DNA of 64,000 bases from Anoxybacterium sp963668245 (GCA_963668245.2 OY764195.2:1116001-1180000); one strand, 5' to 3'. Positions 15,053-23,580 are shown, numbered from the stretch's first letter. Notes: generated by a model not told the origin, from the sequence alone. Numbers and translations are program-made.

Positions 15053-17602
15053 TTAGATAAAGAGGTTTACGTTGGATTCTTCGGCATCTCCTAAATAGGA
15101 TGCAACCCCTGCGTATTCAATGCCATCAATAAGCTCTTCTTTTGTAATTCCCATTACGTCCATGGACATGGTACAAGCTACAATTTTAACACCGTTGAAC
15201 ATAGCCTGTTTCATCAAATCTTCTAAGGAATCGATATTTTTATCCTTCATAACTTTTTTCATCATCGCGGTTCCCATTCCAGCCATATTCATATTGGATA
15301 GTTTGAGCTTTGAAGTTCCTCGTGGCATCATTGCACCAAACATGCCATCGATAAATGATTTTTTTACGTTCTGTTTTTCTTGCTTTCTGAGCGCATTCAA
15401 ACCCCAGAAGGTAAAGAACATGGTGACGGGTCGTCCCATAGCTGCCGCGCCATTTGCGATGATAAAGGAAGCAAGGACTTTGTCAAGATCGCCGCTGAAT
15501 ACAATCATGGTTTTTCCTTGCGGTAGAGCACCGTGACCACCAGGAACTAATGTGGCGGCTGTTCCTGATTCTGGGATATAAACACCGCTGCCCTTTTGGA
15601 TATAAACGATGTTTTCTTTCCCCTCTCGTTCCACCTTAAGGAGTTTATTTCCCATACGTTTACACCAAGCCTCAATGTCCCTTGCAAAGCCCATATCGGT
15701 AGCAGACACTTGTAGTATCTCCCCATCTGCCATATCCTGAATTGTTTGGAATACTCGCATAATAGGGCCAGGGCACTGTAGACCGCTACAATCCAACTTC
15801 TGCTTTGCAACAATTTTCGAAGTATCGATATTGACCACTGATGAGTCAGTACTGCTTTCTGTTATTTCTTCTGAAAGTGGGGCATCATTTCGGAATGTGC
15901 CCATATAACGTTCATGGTACATGGATTTATAAAAACTGGTTCCTCCAGCAAGGACTTTGACCTTCTCAAATCCATTGTTTGCAAGAATTCTAGCTGCATT
16001 GTAAGATCGAACACCAATTGCACAATATGGAATAATTAGTTTGTCCTTATCTAGCTCATCCATCCTGCTTCGCAGCTCGCCAATGGGGATATGATATGAG
16101 TGAGGAATTCGGAATGCCATTCGTTCCATTTCTTCCGTGATATCTAAAATGATGTAATCCTCTTTGCCAGACTTCTCAAGCGCATCAATTTCTTGCCAGT
16201 ATATAAATGAAGTTAGACCACTTAGTATATTGTCTGCAACAAATCCAAGCATATTGACTGGATCTTTTGCAGAGGAGAATGGAGGTGCATAAGCCAGTTC
16301 TAGCTCTTGCAAATCATAAATAGTGCCACCGAGTCTCATGGTACTTGCAATGGTGTCGATTCGTTTGTCAACGCCTTCTTGACCAACAATCTGTGCTCCA
16401 AATATTTTGCCGTTTTGATCAAAAATCATTTTCAAAGTCAATGGTGTTGCACCAGGATAGTATCCTGCATGCGACTTTTGATTGATCAATGCGATGAAGT
16501 AATCCTTATTCAGTTCTTTGCCTTTTGCATTCAAAGATTTTTCGTTGATTCCAGTTGCAGCGACTGACAAGTCAAATACCTGAGCAATAGAAGTTCCTTG
16601 TGTTCCCTTATATTTTTCAAGATCTCCAGCCATCACACCAGATTCTTTTGCAATGTTATTTGCACAAATTCTTCCTTGCTTATTTGCAGGGCCCGCAAGA
16701 GGAATCATGGTCTTGGTTTTTGACACAAATTCATCAACTTCGATTACATCTCCTACGGCATAGATGCTTGGGTCGGATGTTTTTAGATAATCGTTGACCA
16801 AAATACCACCTTTGGCATTTAAATCAAGCCCACATTCCTTTGCCAGTACACTGTTGGCTTTAATACCAATGGAAAGAATCACTAAGTCAGCTTCGATGAT
16901 GTTTCCGTCCTGGAGTGTTATTTTTGTTACTCCATTTTGGTTTTCAAACTGTTTTACCCCATTATTTAATTCCAAGTGAACACGATTCATCTTCATGTTT
17001 TCGTGAACCATTTGTGCCATTTCAAAGTCTACAGGAGCCATAACCTGATTCATCATTTCAATTACTGTAACTTCGCATCCAGCTGTGTGTAGATTTTCTG
17101 CCATTTCAAGCCCTATAAATCCACCCCCAATGACAGCTGCTCTTTTTGGGCGTTTTTCGGAAACGTATTTTTTTATCACATCTGTATCCGGTACCGTCCA
17201 TAAGGTAAAGATTCCAGGACCATCAATACCTGGAATAGGAGGTTTTAAAGGAGAAGAACCAGTTGAAATTACTAACGTATCATAGGATTCTTCGTATTCT
17301 TCGCCGGTTTTTACTTTTCTTACTCTAACTTTTTTGTTTTCACGATCGATAGAAAGTACTTCGTTGTTGGTTCTTACATCTACATTGAACTTTGCTTTCA
17401 TGGCTTCTGGTGTTTGCAGTAATAGGGCCTCTCTCTCTTTGATGACATTTCCTATGTGGTATGGTAGACCACAGTTGGCATAGGAGATGTACTCCCCTCT
17501 TTCAAACATGATGATATCTAAAGACTCATCTAACCTTCTGAGCCTGGCTGCAGTGGTAGCGCCGCCAGCGACACCTCCGATAATCAAAACCTTTTTACTC
17601 AT
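15053..17602 (-). CDS. Multidomain CoA-disulfide/persulfide reductase with rhodanese, TusA and DsrE2 domains
   Basis: 849 residues, domains in order. Residues 1-450 are an FAD/NAD(P)H pyridine-nucleotide disulfide reductase with G-G-V-A-G-G-A-T and the redox Cys of S-Y-A-N-C-G-L-P-Y, the CoADR type. About 460-545 is a rhodanese domain with active Cys in Y-C-A-I-G-V-R-S. About 585-655 is a TusA/SirA domain with L-Q-C-P-G-P. About 680-849 is a DsrE2-like domain with a Cys in A-C-T-M-S-M-D. The arrangement suggests relaying sulfane sulfur between domains and reducing persulfides or polysulfide at the flavin; this is inference from family knowledge. The ATG follows AGGAGTGAG. It is divergent from a Crp/Fnr gene, with Fnr-like dyads between them. 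Confidence 0.9.
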   Translation of the reverse strand: MSKKVLIIGGVAGGATTAARLRRLDESLDIIMFERGEYISYANCGLPYHIGNVIKEREALLLQTPEAMKAKFNVDVRTNNEVLSIDRENKKVRVRKVKTGEEYEESYDTLVISTGSSPLKPPIPGIDGPGIFTLWTVPDTDVIKKYVSEKRPKRAAVIGGGFIGLEMAENLHTAGCEVTVIEMMNQVMAPVDFEMAQMVHENMKMNRVHLELNNGVKQFENQNGVTKITLQDGNIIEADLVILSIGIKANSVLAKECGLDLNAKGGILVNDYLKTSDPSIYAVGDVIEVDEFVSKTKTMIPLAGPANKQGRICANNIAKESGVMAGDLEKYKGTQGTSIAQVFDLSVAATGINEKSLNAKGKELNKDYFIALINQKSHAGYYPGATPLTLKMIFDQNGKIFGAQIVGQEGVDKRIDTIASTMRLGGTIYDLQELELAYAPPFSSAKDPVNMLGFVADNILSGLTSFIYWQEIDALEKSGKEDYIILDITEEMERMAFRIPHSYHIPIGELRSRMDELDKDKLIIPYCAIGVRSYNAARILANNGFEKVKVLAGGTSFYKSMYHERYMGTFRNDAPLSEEITESSTDSSVVNIDTSKIVAKQKLDCSGLQCPGPIMRVFQTIQDMADGEILQVSATDMGFARDIEAWCKRMGNKLLKVEREGKENIVYIQKGSGVYIPESGTAATLVPGGHGALPQGKTMIVFSGDLDKVLASFIIANGAAAMGRPVTMFFTFWGLNALRKQEKQNVKKSFIDGMFGAMMPRGTSKLKLSNMNMAGMGTAMMKKVMKDKNIDSLEDLMKQAMFNGVKIVACTMSMDVMGITKEELIDGIEYAGVASYLGDAEESNVNLFI

Positions 17603-17637
17603 TGTATCTCACTCCTATAAATAAAAAATTGGTTCGG

Positions 17638-17766
17638 CTGATTTACATCAGTCATACGAATTAAAATAACAAAATGTGATTTCTTCTTGCAAAGATTGTT
17701 ATTAATATAACGATTATGCAACCATATTAACATGTTATCGATAAAACCTCAGTGATAAAGTCACTG
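17638..17766. promoter_or_regulatory. Cluster of four dyads between the sulfur gene and the Crp/Fnr regulator
   Basis: The 452-bp divergent intergenic region (17603-18054) holds four short inverted repeats: CTGAT-TTAC-ATCAG (17638-17651), GTTAT-TAAT-ATAAC (17698-17711), TAACATGTTA (17728-17737) and CAGTGA-TAAAG-TCACTG (17750-17766). The first has the spacing and TGAT/ATCA core of an Fnr box and lies in the leader of the reductase gene. The rest of the region is AT-rich with no convincing gene; a 68-codon TTG-start frame at 17876 was rejected. Confidence 0.55.
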
Positions 17767-18054
17767 GAATTATTCCTCTGATGGTGGATTTCAAACTTTT
17801 TTTTCGAATTCTTATGGAATTATTTTCAAAAACAAGTACAGAAGGGAAATAATACGCTATACTGGGAAGAAAGCTTTGTTAGTTTATTCTTTATCAGAAA
17901 GGGTTGATTACAAGATTCTGAATCTTGCGGGGTCACTTTTTTTAGGGAATTACAATCCGTTTTTCGAAAAAAGAACTGGAGAAGATTTCAATATAAAGGT
18001 AAAATATACGAGTACTGAGAAATTGGTACTCGATTTGAAAAGGAGGTGCAGAGA

Positions 18055-18729
18055 ATGGAACAATCAGAACAACAAAAACTAATCGGAGAATACCTTCCGT
18101 TTTGGGATAAATTAACAGAATCAGAAAAAAGAACGATTGAAGCGCACACAATTCTAAATTCATACGAAAGTGGTCAAAACATCCATGGGGGATATGAAGA
18201 CTGTACTGGAGTAATTGCTGTAAAATCGGGGAGAGCAAGAGTATATCTTCTGTCAGAAGAAGGGAAAGAGGTTACGCTCTATCGGTTGCTGGACCATGAT
18301 GTGTGTTTGCTTTCTGCATCGTGTATTATGAGAAATATATCCTTCGATATCTATGTGGATGCAGACGGTCCGACGGAACTATTTGTGATTAATTCTGCAA
18401 CTTATGATAAGATTTCCAAAGAAAATCAAGCAGTCGGTAACTTTATGACCGATTTAATCTCCATGCGTTTTTCTGAAGCGATGTGGGTGATGGAGCAAAT
18501 TTTATTTATGAAACTGGATCGCAGATTGGCAATGTTTTTAATTGAACAATCCAATTTGGAAAGTGGGGATATGATTACGTTGACTCATGAGCAGATTGCA
18601 GGTCATATGGGAAGTGCCAGAGAAGTGATTTCTAGAATGCTAAAATACTTCTCTAACGAGGGGATTTTAAGTGTTTCCAGGAAAGGTATCAAAATTTTGG
18701 ACCGGAAAAAATTGATGGAGTTTGTTTGA
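18055..18729 (+). CDS. Crp/Fnr-family transcriptional regulator
   Basis: A 224-residue protein from ATG 18055, 6 nt after AGGAGGTG. The N-terminal cyclic-nucleotide-binding-type beta-roll (about 20-130) includes G-V-I-A-V-K-S-G-R-A-R-V-Y and V-T-L-Y-R-L-L-D. The C-terminal winged helix (about 160-224) has T-H-E-Q-I-A-G-H-M-G and the recognition helix A-R-E-V-I-S-R-M. The E-x-x-S-R pattern is that of Fnr-type readers of TGAT. There is no N-terminal cysteine cluster, so it is not a classical oxygen-sensing Fnr; a Cys pair (about C84 and C89) in the sensor region could be redox-active. Its divergent neighbour is the likely target. Confidence 0.85.
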   Translation: MEQSEQQKLIGEYLPFWDKLTESEKRTIEAHTILNSYESGQNIHGGYEDCTGVIAVKSGRARVYLLSEEGKEVTLYRLLDHDVCLLSASCIMRNISFDIYVDADGPTELFVINSATYDKISKENQAVGNFMTDLISMRFSEAMWVMEQILFMKLDRRLAMFLIEQSNLESGDMITLTHEQIAGHMGSAREVISRMLKYFSNEGILSVSRKGIKILDRKKLMEFV

Positions 18730-18751
18730 GTTTAAGATGGGGTTTTTTGGC

Positions 18752-18780
18752 TTGTTTAGGTAAGTTCCTTGTGATATACT
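18752..18780 (+). promoter_or_regulatory. Predicted promoter of the citrate synthase gene
   Basis: TTGTTT (18752-18757), 17-bp spacer, TATACT (18775-18780), about 70 bp before the gltA start. Confidence 0.55.
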
Positions 18781-18849
18781 TAACCAATTGTATCGAAAAG
18801 CAAGAAGTGTATTGGCAAAATATTTGGCAAATTGGAAAGGGGAATCAGA

Positions 18850-20232
18850 ATGGAGCATTTAGTCAGTCGATTTGATCATAAATATTCAGATATCACACCA
18901 GAAATAGAGAAGTTAACTGCGCTATGTCTTTCAAATAGCGCTATTGATCCAGAACTCTATCGAAAATATAAAGTAAACCGTGGTTTACGAGATTTAAATG
19001 GAAATGGCGTGTTGACAGGCCTTACTGAAATTTCTGAAATCAAAGCATTTGATTTTATCAATGACGAAAAAGTACCATGTGAAGGAAAGCTATTTTATCG
19101 AGGCATTGATGTAGAAACTTTTGTAGATGGATTTATTGAGGAAAAGCGATTTGGATTCGAAGAAGCAACCTACCTTTTAATTTTTGGGTCATTACCTACA
19201 AAAAATGAATTAACCGATTTTTGTGAACTTTTGGCGCAATATCGTACTTTGCCTACAAACTTTGCAAGAGATATTATTATGAAAGCACCAACCTCAGATA
19301 TGATGAACACTTTAGCGAGAAGTGTCCTGACGCTTCATGCCTATGATGGGAAAGCAAACGATATCTCGATTCCAAATGTATTGAGACAATCACTTCTTTT
19401 GATTTCGGTGTTTCCTTTACTTGGGGTATACGGATATCAGACGTATCGCCACTTTTTTGAAGGGGATAGTCTTTTTATTCATACACCCAAGCCTGAACTT
19501 TCAACGGCAGAGAACATCCTGCATATGCTGAGACCCGATTCTAAGTACAGTGAACTTGAAGCACACATTTTGGATGTTGCGTTGGTCCTTCATGCAGAGC
19601 ATGGCGGTGGAAATAATTCGACTTTCACAACCCATGTGGTTTCTTCATCTGGTACCGACACGTATTCTGCGGTATCTGCTTCTTTGGGCTCTTTGAAAGG
19701 TCCAAAACATGGAGGCGCCAATATCAAAGTGGTTCAGATGTTTGATGATTTGAAAAAAAACGTTTCCGATTGGACGGATGAAACGAAAGTGACAGCGTAT
19801 TTAAAGGACTTGCTTCACAAGAAAGCCTTTGATAAGGCTGGTTTAATCTACGGAATGGGACACGCGGTATACTCGCTATCGGACCCTAGAGCAAACATAT
19901 TTAAGCGGTTTGTAAAGAGTTTATCGGAAGAAAAAGGAAGAACAGAAGAGTATTTACTATATGCTATGGTAGAGAGAATTGCATCGCAGCTTATTTCGGA
20001 GGAACGAAAAATCTATAAGGGTGTCAGTGCAAATATTGACTTTTACAGCGGATTTGTTTATAGCATGTTGGATTTGCCTTTAGAATTATATACCCCAATC
20101 TTTGCGATTGCTAGAATTTCAGGGTGGAGTGCTCACCGAATTGAAGAATTGATCAACTCGGGCAAAATCATTAGACCAGCATATAAAAGCGTATCCGAGA
20201 TGAGAGAATATGTAGGGTTGGAAAGTCGATAA
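18850..20232 (+). CDS. gltA: Citrate synthase
   Basis: A 460-residue citrate synthase, condensing acetyl-CoA with oxaloacetate. ATG 18850 follows AAAGGGG. The catalytic set is visible: first His in L-H-A-E-H-G-G-G-N, second in G-M-G-H-A-V-Y, then S-D-P-R-A, and the catalytic Asp in A-N-I-D-F-Y-S-G. The N-terminal 70-80 residues before L-F-Y-R-G-I-D-V make it longer than the short Bacillus type and similar to the clostridial/Bacteroides form. No aconitase or isocitrate dehydrogenase is adjacent, so it probably serves biosynthesis of glutamate rather than a full cycle. A related 2-methylcitrate activity cannot be excluded. Confidence 0.9.
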   Translation: MEHLVSRFDHKYSDITPEIEKLTALCLSNSAIDPELYRKYKVNRGLRDLNGNGVLTGLTEISEIKAFDFINDEKVPCEGKLFYRGIDVETFVDGFIEEKRFGFEEATYLLIFGSLPTKNELTDFCELLAQYRTLPTNFARDIIMKAPTSDMMNTLARSVLTLHAYDGKANDISIPNVLRQSLLLISVFPLLGVYGYQTYRHFFEGDSLFIHTPKPELSTAENILHMLRPDSKYSELEAHILDVALVLHAEHGGGNNSTFTTHVVSSSGTDTYSAVSASLGSLKGPKHGGANIKVVQMFDDLKKNVSDWTDETKVTAYLKDLLHKKAFDKAGLIYGMGHAVYSLSDPRANIFKRFVKSLSEEKGRTEEYLLYAMVERIASQLISEERKIYKGVSANIDFYSGFVYSMLDLPLELYTPIFAIARISGWSAHRIEELINSGKIIRPAYKSVSEMREYVGLESR

Positions 20233-20286
20233 CGGAAACAGACGCTAGTCTGAATCAATAAAATTCAGTTTGAAAATAGGGATGAT

Positions 20287-20328
20287 GGCTCCAATCAGGC
20301 AATGATGCCAGAGGGGAGTCTTCTTTTT
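20287..20328 (+). terminator. Terminator or attenuator before the cobalamin cluster
   Basis: GGCTCC (20287-20292) pairs with GGAGTC (20315-20320) around an inner hairpin GGCA/TGCC (20298-20301 with 20306-20309), followed by TTCTTTTT. It ends the gltA transcript or attenuates entry into cobU, whose ribosome site starts 5 nt later. Confidence 0.5.
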
Positions 20329-20344
20329 CAGGTAGGAGGATTTT

Positions 20345-20929
20345 GTGCGTATTTTCCTTAGTGGTGGCTGTAAAAATGGAAAGTCATATTTTGCTCAACG
20401 GCTCGCAACCTTGCAAAGGACTGTGGGAAAACCTTTATATTATGTAGCAACCATGGAACCGACTGACCAAGAAGACCATGTTCGAATTCTTCGACACCAA
20501 AAAGAACGAGAAGGTTGGGGCTTTGAAACCCTTGAAATCGATCGAGGGATAGGATTGATTTCAGCAGACTTTTCAGGGAGTTTTTTATTGGACAGTCTCA
20601 CTGCACTGCTATCCAATGAGATGTTTTCAAAGGAGGGAACCGTAGATGAGACGGCTTATCTTCGGGTGGCAGAAGAAATAAAAACATTTTTAGACAAGAC
20701 AGAAGACATAGTTGTTGTTTCTGACTATATTTATTCTGATGCTTTCGAGTATGAAAGCTTGACTGAGCAATATCGAAAGGGGCTTGCATTTTTGGATAAA
20801 ACAGCTGCGAAGCAATCTGACTTGGTGATAGAAGTAGTATATGGAAATCCTCAAGTGATAAAAGGAGATGCTCGCTTGCTCGACTTGATTTTAGAAAAGG
20901 GCAAACATAAAGAAAACGGAGGGAGATGA
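20345..20929 (+). CDS. cobU: Adenosylcobinamide kinase / adenosylcobinamide-phosphate guanylyltransferase
   Basis: A 194-residue CobU homologue that phosphorylates adenosylcobinamide and then attaches GMP during nucleotide-loop assembly of vitamin B12. The GTG start follows AGGAGG. The P-loop is G-G-C-K-N-G-K-S at the N-terminus. The expected guanylation His lies in the segment H-V-R-I-L-R-H-Q-K-E-R, and L-L-D-S-L-T-A-L-L-S-N-E and V-V-S-D are the later family motifs. It is followed after 6 nt by cobS. Confidence 0.9.
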   Translation: MRIFLSGGCKNGKSYFAQRLATLQRTVGKPLYYVATMEPTDQEDHVRILRHQKEREGWGFETLEIDRGIGLISADFSGSFLLDSLTALLSNEMFSKEGTVDETAYLRVAEEIKTFLDKTEDIVVVSDYIYSDAFEYESLTEQYRKGLAFLDKTAAKQSDLVIEVVYGNPQVIKGDARLLDLILEKGKHKENGGR

Positions 20930-20935
20930 AACCAA

Positions 20936-21814
20936 TTGAAATATATACAGGCATTTTTCATGGCTTTGGGAATGTTTTCTGCAGTCCCATGCCCCTATAG
21001 ACCTTGGAATGAAAAAGCACGACCGCTCATGATTGTGATGCTCCCAATCCTTGGCGCCTTTATCGGCTCTTTGTGGTTTTGTGCCTTTGTTTTCATGGAG
21101 TGGTTTTTCATTCCTATTTACCTTGAAGCAGCAATTTTGACGGTGTTTCCATTTTTAATAACAGGCTTCATTCATTTAGATGGATTTATGGACACCTCGG
21201 ATGCGCTTCTTTCTAGAAGACCAAAGGAAGAAAAACTGAAGATTTTAAAAGATCCCCATACGGGTGCTTTTTCAATTATTTCACTTGTCATCATATTTCT
21301 TATGATTTTTGGATCCTTTCTATCCATCTTAGACGGGATTCGCCTTGGTGCAATCGGCAGAGGAACACTTCTTATTCTTGTTGGAATTCCGGTGATTTCC
21401 AGATGCGGGTCTGCTCTTGCAATCTTTCTTGAAAAACCCCTTCTGCATAGTCAATATCATAAGGATCAGAAAAGTGCTCAGCAGGAAACAACTTCTCTAT
21501 CGGGACAAGCTGTACAACAAAAAAATGACGTGGAAAAGAATCCCCTGTTTGATCGAATCAATGGAAGCGTTATGGGCATCATGGTGATTGGAGTTTGTAT
21601 TCTTCTGATTGGACTCCTTACATTGTTTTTTGATGTGACTTTGTGGGTTGTTTTATGGATTTCAGATCTTGCAGTGATGTTATCCTATTTTTTTTACATA
21701 AGACGAGCTACCAAAGAGCTTGGTGGTATTTCTGGAGATTTGGCTGGATATGCATTGACTCTTTCTGAATTTTGGGGTGTTTTCATTGTTGCGTTAATGG
21801 TACACTGGGTATAG
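20936..21814 (+). CDS. cobS: Adenosylcobinamide-GDP ribazoletransferase (cobalamin synthase)
   Basis: A 292-residue integral membrane protein that joins adenosylcobinamide-GDP to alpha-ribazole. TTG 20936 follows GGAGGGAG. Six or so membrane helices are evident, and the metal/substrate motif H-L-D-G-F-M-D-T-S-D-A-L lies after the third. The family D-P-H-T-G-A-F motif follows. A hydrophilic insert of about 35 residues (about 175-210, rich in Gln, Ser and Thr) interrupts the later helices and makes the protein longer than the 250-residue norm. It overlaps no gene and leads directly into the short CobU-like gene. Confidence 0.9.
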   Translation: MKYIQAFFMALGMFSAVPCPYRPWNEKARPLMIVMLPILGAFIGSLWFCAFVFMEWFFIPIYLEAAILTVFPFLITGFIHLDGFMDTSDALLSRRPKEEKLKILKDPHTGAFSIISLVIIFLMIFGSFLSILDGIRLGAIGRGTLLILVGIPVISRCGSALAIFLEKPLLHSQYHKDQKSAQQETTSLSGQAVQQKNDVEKNPLFDRINGSVMGIMVIGVCILLIGLLTLFFDVTLWVVLWISDLAVMLSYFFYIRRATKELGGISGDLAGYALTLSEFWGVFIVALMVHWV

Positions 21815-21831
21815 TGGAAAAGGAGATGAAA

Positions 21832-22233
21832 ATGCATTTAATTATTGGCGGGGCTTATCAAGGAAAGCTTGAGTATGGAAAAGAAAGGTTTGGATTTGAT
21901 GAGGCAGATGTTTTTTTCTGTATGCCAGAAATCGTGAAAGATCTGGATCGGGAGATGAAAATTGATTTTTCTAAAAAAGCGATTTATGGATTAGAACATT
22001 TTATCCTAGGATGTGTATATCGGAAGATGGAAGCAAAAGATTACTTTTTGAAGCATGGTTCAGAATGGGCTGAATCCATCTTAATCTGCACCGATGTGTC
22101 TTCGGGTATCGTACCATATGAACTGGAACTGAGAGCCTTCCGAGAGATGGTAGGCAGGACCTTGATGTATTTAGGAAAGGAAGCAGAGGACGTGACCCGA
22201 ATGTTTTGTGGGATTCCTCAAAAGATAAAATAA
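21832..22233 (+). CDS. Short CobU-like nucleotide-binding protein
   Basis: A 133-residue protein from ATG 21832 (AAAGGAG 6 nt upstream; ATG 21826 is too close to it). The N-terminus M-H-L-I-I-G-G-A-Y-Q-G-K has the altered P-loop seen in a small CobU-related group. It lacks the guanylation-His segment found in the full-length cobU three genes upstream and is only two-thirds as long. The family clusters with cobalamin genes in Clostridia and is often annotated as cobinamide kinase; its actual activity is not established. Its TAA overlaps the next ATG (TAATG), indicating coupled translation. Confidence 0.75.
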   Translation: MHLIIGGAYQGKLEYGKERFGFDEADVFFCMPEIVKDLDREMKIDFSKKAIYGLEHFILGCVYRKMEAKDYFLKHGSEWAESILICTDVSSGIVPYELELRAFREMVGRTLMYLGKEAEDVTRMFCGIPQKIK

Positions 22234-22832
22234 TGAGCACAATACACTTGATAAGGCATGGAACAACTGAGGGTAACCAACGAAAATTGTTTTATGGCAG
22301 CACGGATTTACCTCTTGCGGAAGAAGGGGTAAAGCTAATCCAATCACTTGCAGCCCAAGGAATTTATCCAAGGGTGGAAGACGGAGAATATTATACCAGT
22401 GGCTTGCTCAGAGCGGAGCAGACGTTTTCTATTATATATGGAACGACGAAGCATACAGTGATTTCTAAGTTGGAAGAATACCATTTTGGAGATTTTGAGA
22501 TGAAAAATCATGAAGAGCTGGAACCTCTCGACGCATATCAGGCTTGGATGATGGACAAAGAGGGAAAGATTGCCTGTCCCAACGGGGAGAGCCCTGTGAT
22601 GTTTCGAAAAAGAGTGTGGGCAGGATTTCAACGATTGCTAAAGCCACATTTGAAGGAGGAAAAAGATAACAGACAGACTATTTTAGTTTGCCATGGTGGA
22701 GTGATTTCAAATATTATGATTCGAAGCTTTCCAGATGTCAAAAGGAACTACTACCAGTGGCTTCCAAACCCAGGGAGAGGCTATTCGATTCAGATAAGAG
22801 ATAAGAAAATACAAGAATTTCAGGATATTTAG
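22233..22832 (+). CDS. cobC: Histidine-phosphatase family protein, probable alpha-ribazole phosphatase
   Basis: A 199-residue phosphoglycerate-mutase-like protein. The phosphohistidine motif L-I-R-H-G-T-T-E-G-N is at the N-terminus and the second catalytic His lies in L-V-C-H-G-G. F-G-D-F-E-M-K is the usual middle motif. In this cluster it most likely dephosphorylates alpha-ribazole 5'-phosphate (or adenosylcobalamin 5'-phosphate). The start ATG at 22233 overlaps the previous stop. The specific cobC role is inferred from position. Confidence 0.82.
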   Translation: MSTIHLIRHGTTEGNQRKLFYGSTDLPLAEEGVKLIQSLAAQGIYPRVEDGEYYTSGLLRAEQTFSIIYGTTKHTVISKLEEYHFGDFEMKNHEELEPLDAYQAWMMDKEGKIACPNGESPVMFRKRVWAGFQRLLKPHLKEEKDNRQTILVCHGGVISNIMIRSFPDVKRNYYQWLPNPGRGYSIQIRDKKIQEFQDI

Positions 22833-22839
22833 AAAAATG

Positions 22840-22888
22840 ATCCCCGTGGAGGAAGGCAAGTGTGATTGCCCTGTGCCATGGGGATTTT
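22840..22888 (+). terminator. Branched terminator-like hairpin after cobC
   Basis: ATCCCCGTGG (22840-22849) pairs with CCATGGGGAT (22876-22885) with one G-U pair, and an inner GGCAA/TTGCC helix lies within. A short T run follows. Confidence 0.6.
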
Positions 22889-22947
22889 GATTTATATTGA
22901 TGCATTGGAAACGGAAGGTGAGAAGACATGTGGCATTGTGAAAAACA

Positions 22948-23466
22948 CTAAATAAACCGATGGAGGCGATTTACCAAAATAGCACCAATCACAATTTTGA
23001 TTGCGTCTCCAAGTAAGAATGGAACAACACATAGCATCAGTGCACTGGAAAGACCAGTAGCGGTTAGGTGCATAAACCAAAGTGTTCCAAGGAAATAACA
23101 GCCTAGCAACCCTAAAACCATAGCGATTCCATTCCAATGAAGTTTCCGTCCTGTTTTTTTTAGGACAAAACCTACAATCCAAGCGGCAAGGATGTACCCG
23201 ATGATATATCCGCCAGTTGGTCCTGCAATAATGCCAATTCCACCTGTAAAGCTGTGAAAGACTGGGAGCCCAATGGCACCAAGCAATACATAAATGATTT
23301 GGCTGATTGCTCCGTCTTTTTCTCCTAGTAATCCTCCAGCTAAAAAGATGGATAGGGTAGCCAGGTTGATGGGAACAGGTGTAAAAGGAAGTGGAATGGA
23401 TATCATAGAACATACTGCTGTCAATGCAGCAAAAATTGCAATTAGAATCATTTGTTTTGTCTTCAT
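22948..23466 (-). CDS. bioY: BioY biotin transporter (ECF substrate-binding subunit)
   Basis: A 172-residue, six-helix S component of an ECF transporter that captures biotin. Typical motifs are L-P-F-T-P-V-P-I-N-L-A-T-L, F-L-A-G-G-L-L-G-E-K-D-G-A, L-G-A-I-G-L-P-V-F and G-P-T-G-G-Y-I-I-G-Y. It has no adjacent ECF ATPases, so it would use shared energising subunits encoded elsewhere. The promoter is overlapped by a BirA-type operator (23526-23559), so biotin repression is expected. Its product supplies cofactor for the biotinylated MmdC subunit later in this window. Confidence 0.94.
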   Translation of the reverse strand: MKTKQMILIAIFAALTAVCSMISIPLPFTPVPINLATLSIFLAGGLLGEKDGAISQIIYVLLGAIGLPVFHSFTGGIGIIAGPTGGYIIGYILAAWIVGFVLKKTGRKLHWNGIAMVLGLLGCYFLGTLWFMHLTATGLSSALMLCVVPFLLGDAIKIVIGAILVNRLHRFI

Positions 23467-23503
23467 GGCGAATATCCTTTCTTGTTCGATTGATGTTGAA
23501 CCA

Positions 23504-23533
23504 ATTATAGCAACCTAACAAAGACATTGTCAA
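23504..23533 (-). promoter_or_regulatory. bioY promoter
   Basis: On the minus strand TTGACA (complement of 23528-23533), 18-bp spacer and TATAAT (complement of 23504-23509), with an extended TGC before the -10. It is near consensus, and the -35 lies inside the BirA dyad. Confidence 0.85.
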
Positions 23534-23559
23534 CTTATTTTCTAAATAAAGTTGACAAT
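23526..23559. promoter_or_regulatory. BirA operator controlling bioY
   Basis: ATTGTCAACTT (23526-23536) and AAGTTGACAAT (23549-23559) form perfect 11-bp arms. Written as TTGTCAAC-N16-GTTGACAA this matches the known BirA box architecture in Firmicutes. It covers the bioY -35. Confidence 0.88.
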
Positions 23560-23580
23560 AGAAAAACCTTCATAAATACC

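Noticed and set aside
17876..18082. A 68-codon TTG-start frame before the Crp/Fnr gene
   Set aside because: No ribosome site, overlaps the regulator's start region and has no recognisable protein features.
20233..20344. Possible cobalamin riboswitch upstream of cobU
   Set aside because: The GCCA...GGGGAGTC segment loosely recalls one part, but the B12 box and most conserved helices are absent and the leader is too short. A plain hairpin with a T tail explains it.
22892..23533. A 213-codon minus-strand frame overlapping bioY
   Set aside because: It covers bioY in another frame, runs through the BirA operator region, and reads as Cys/Trp/His-rich nonsense.
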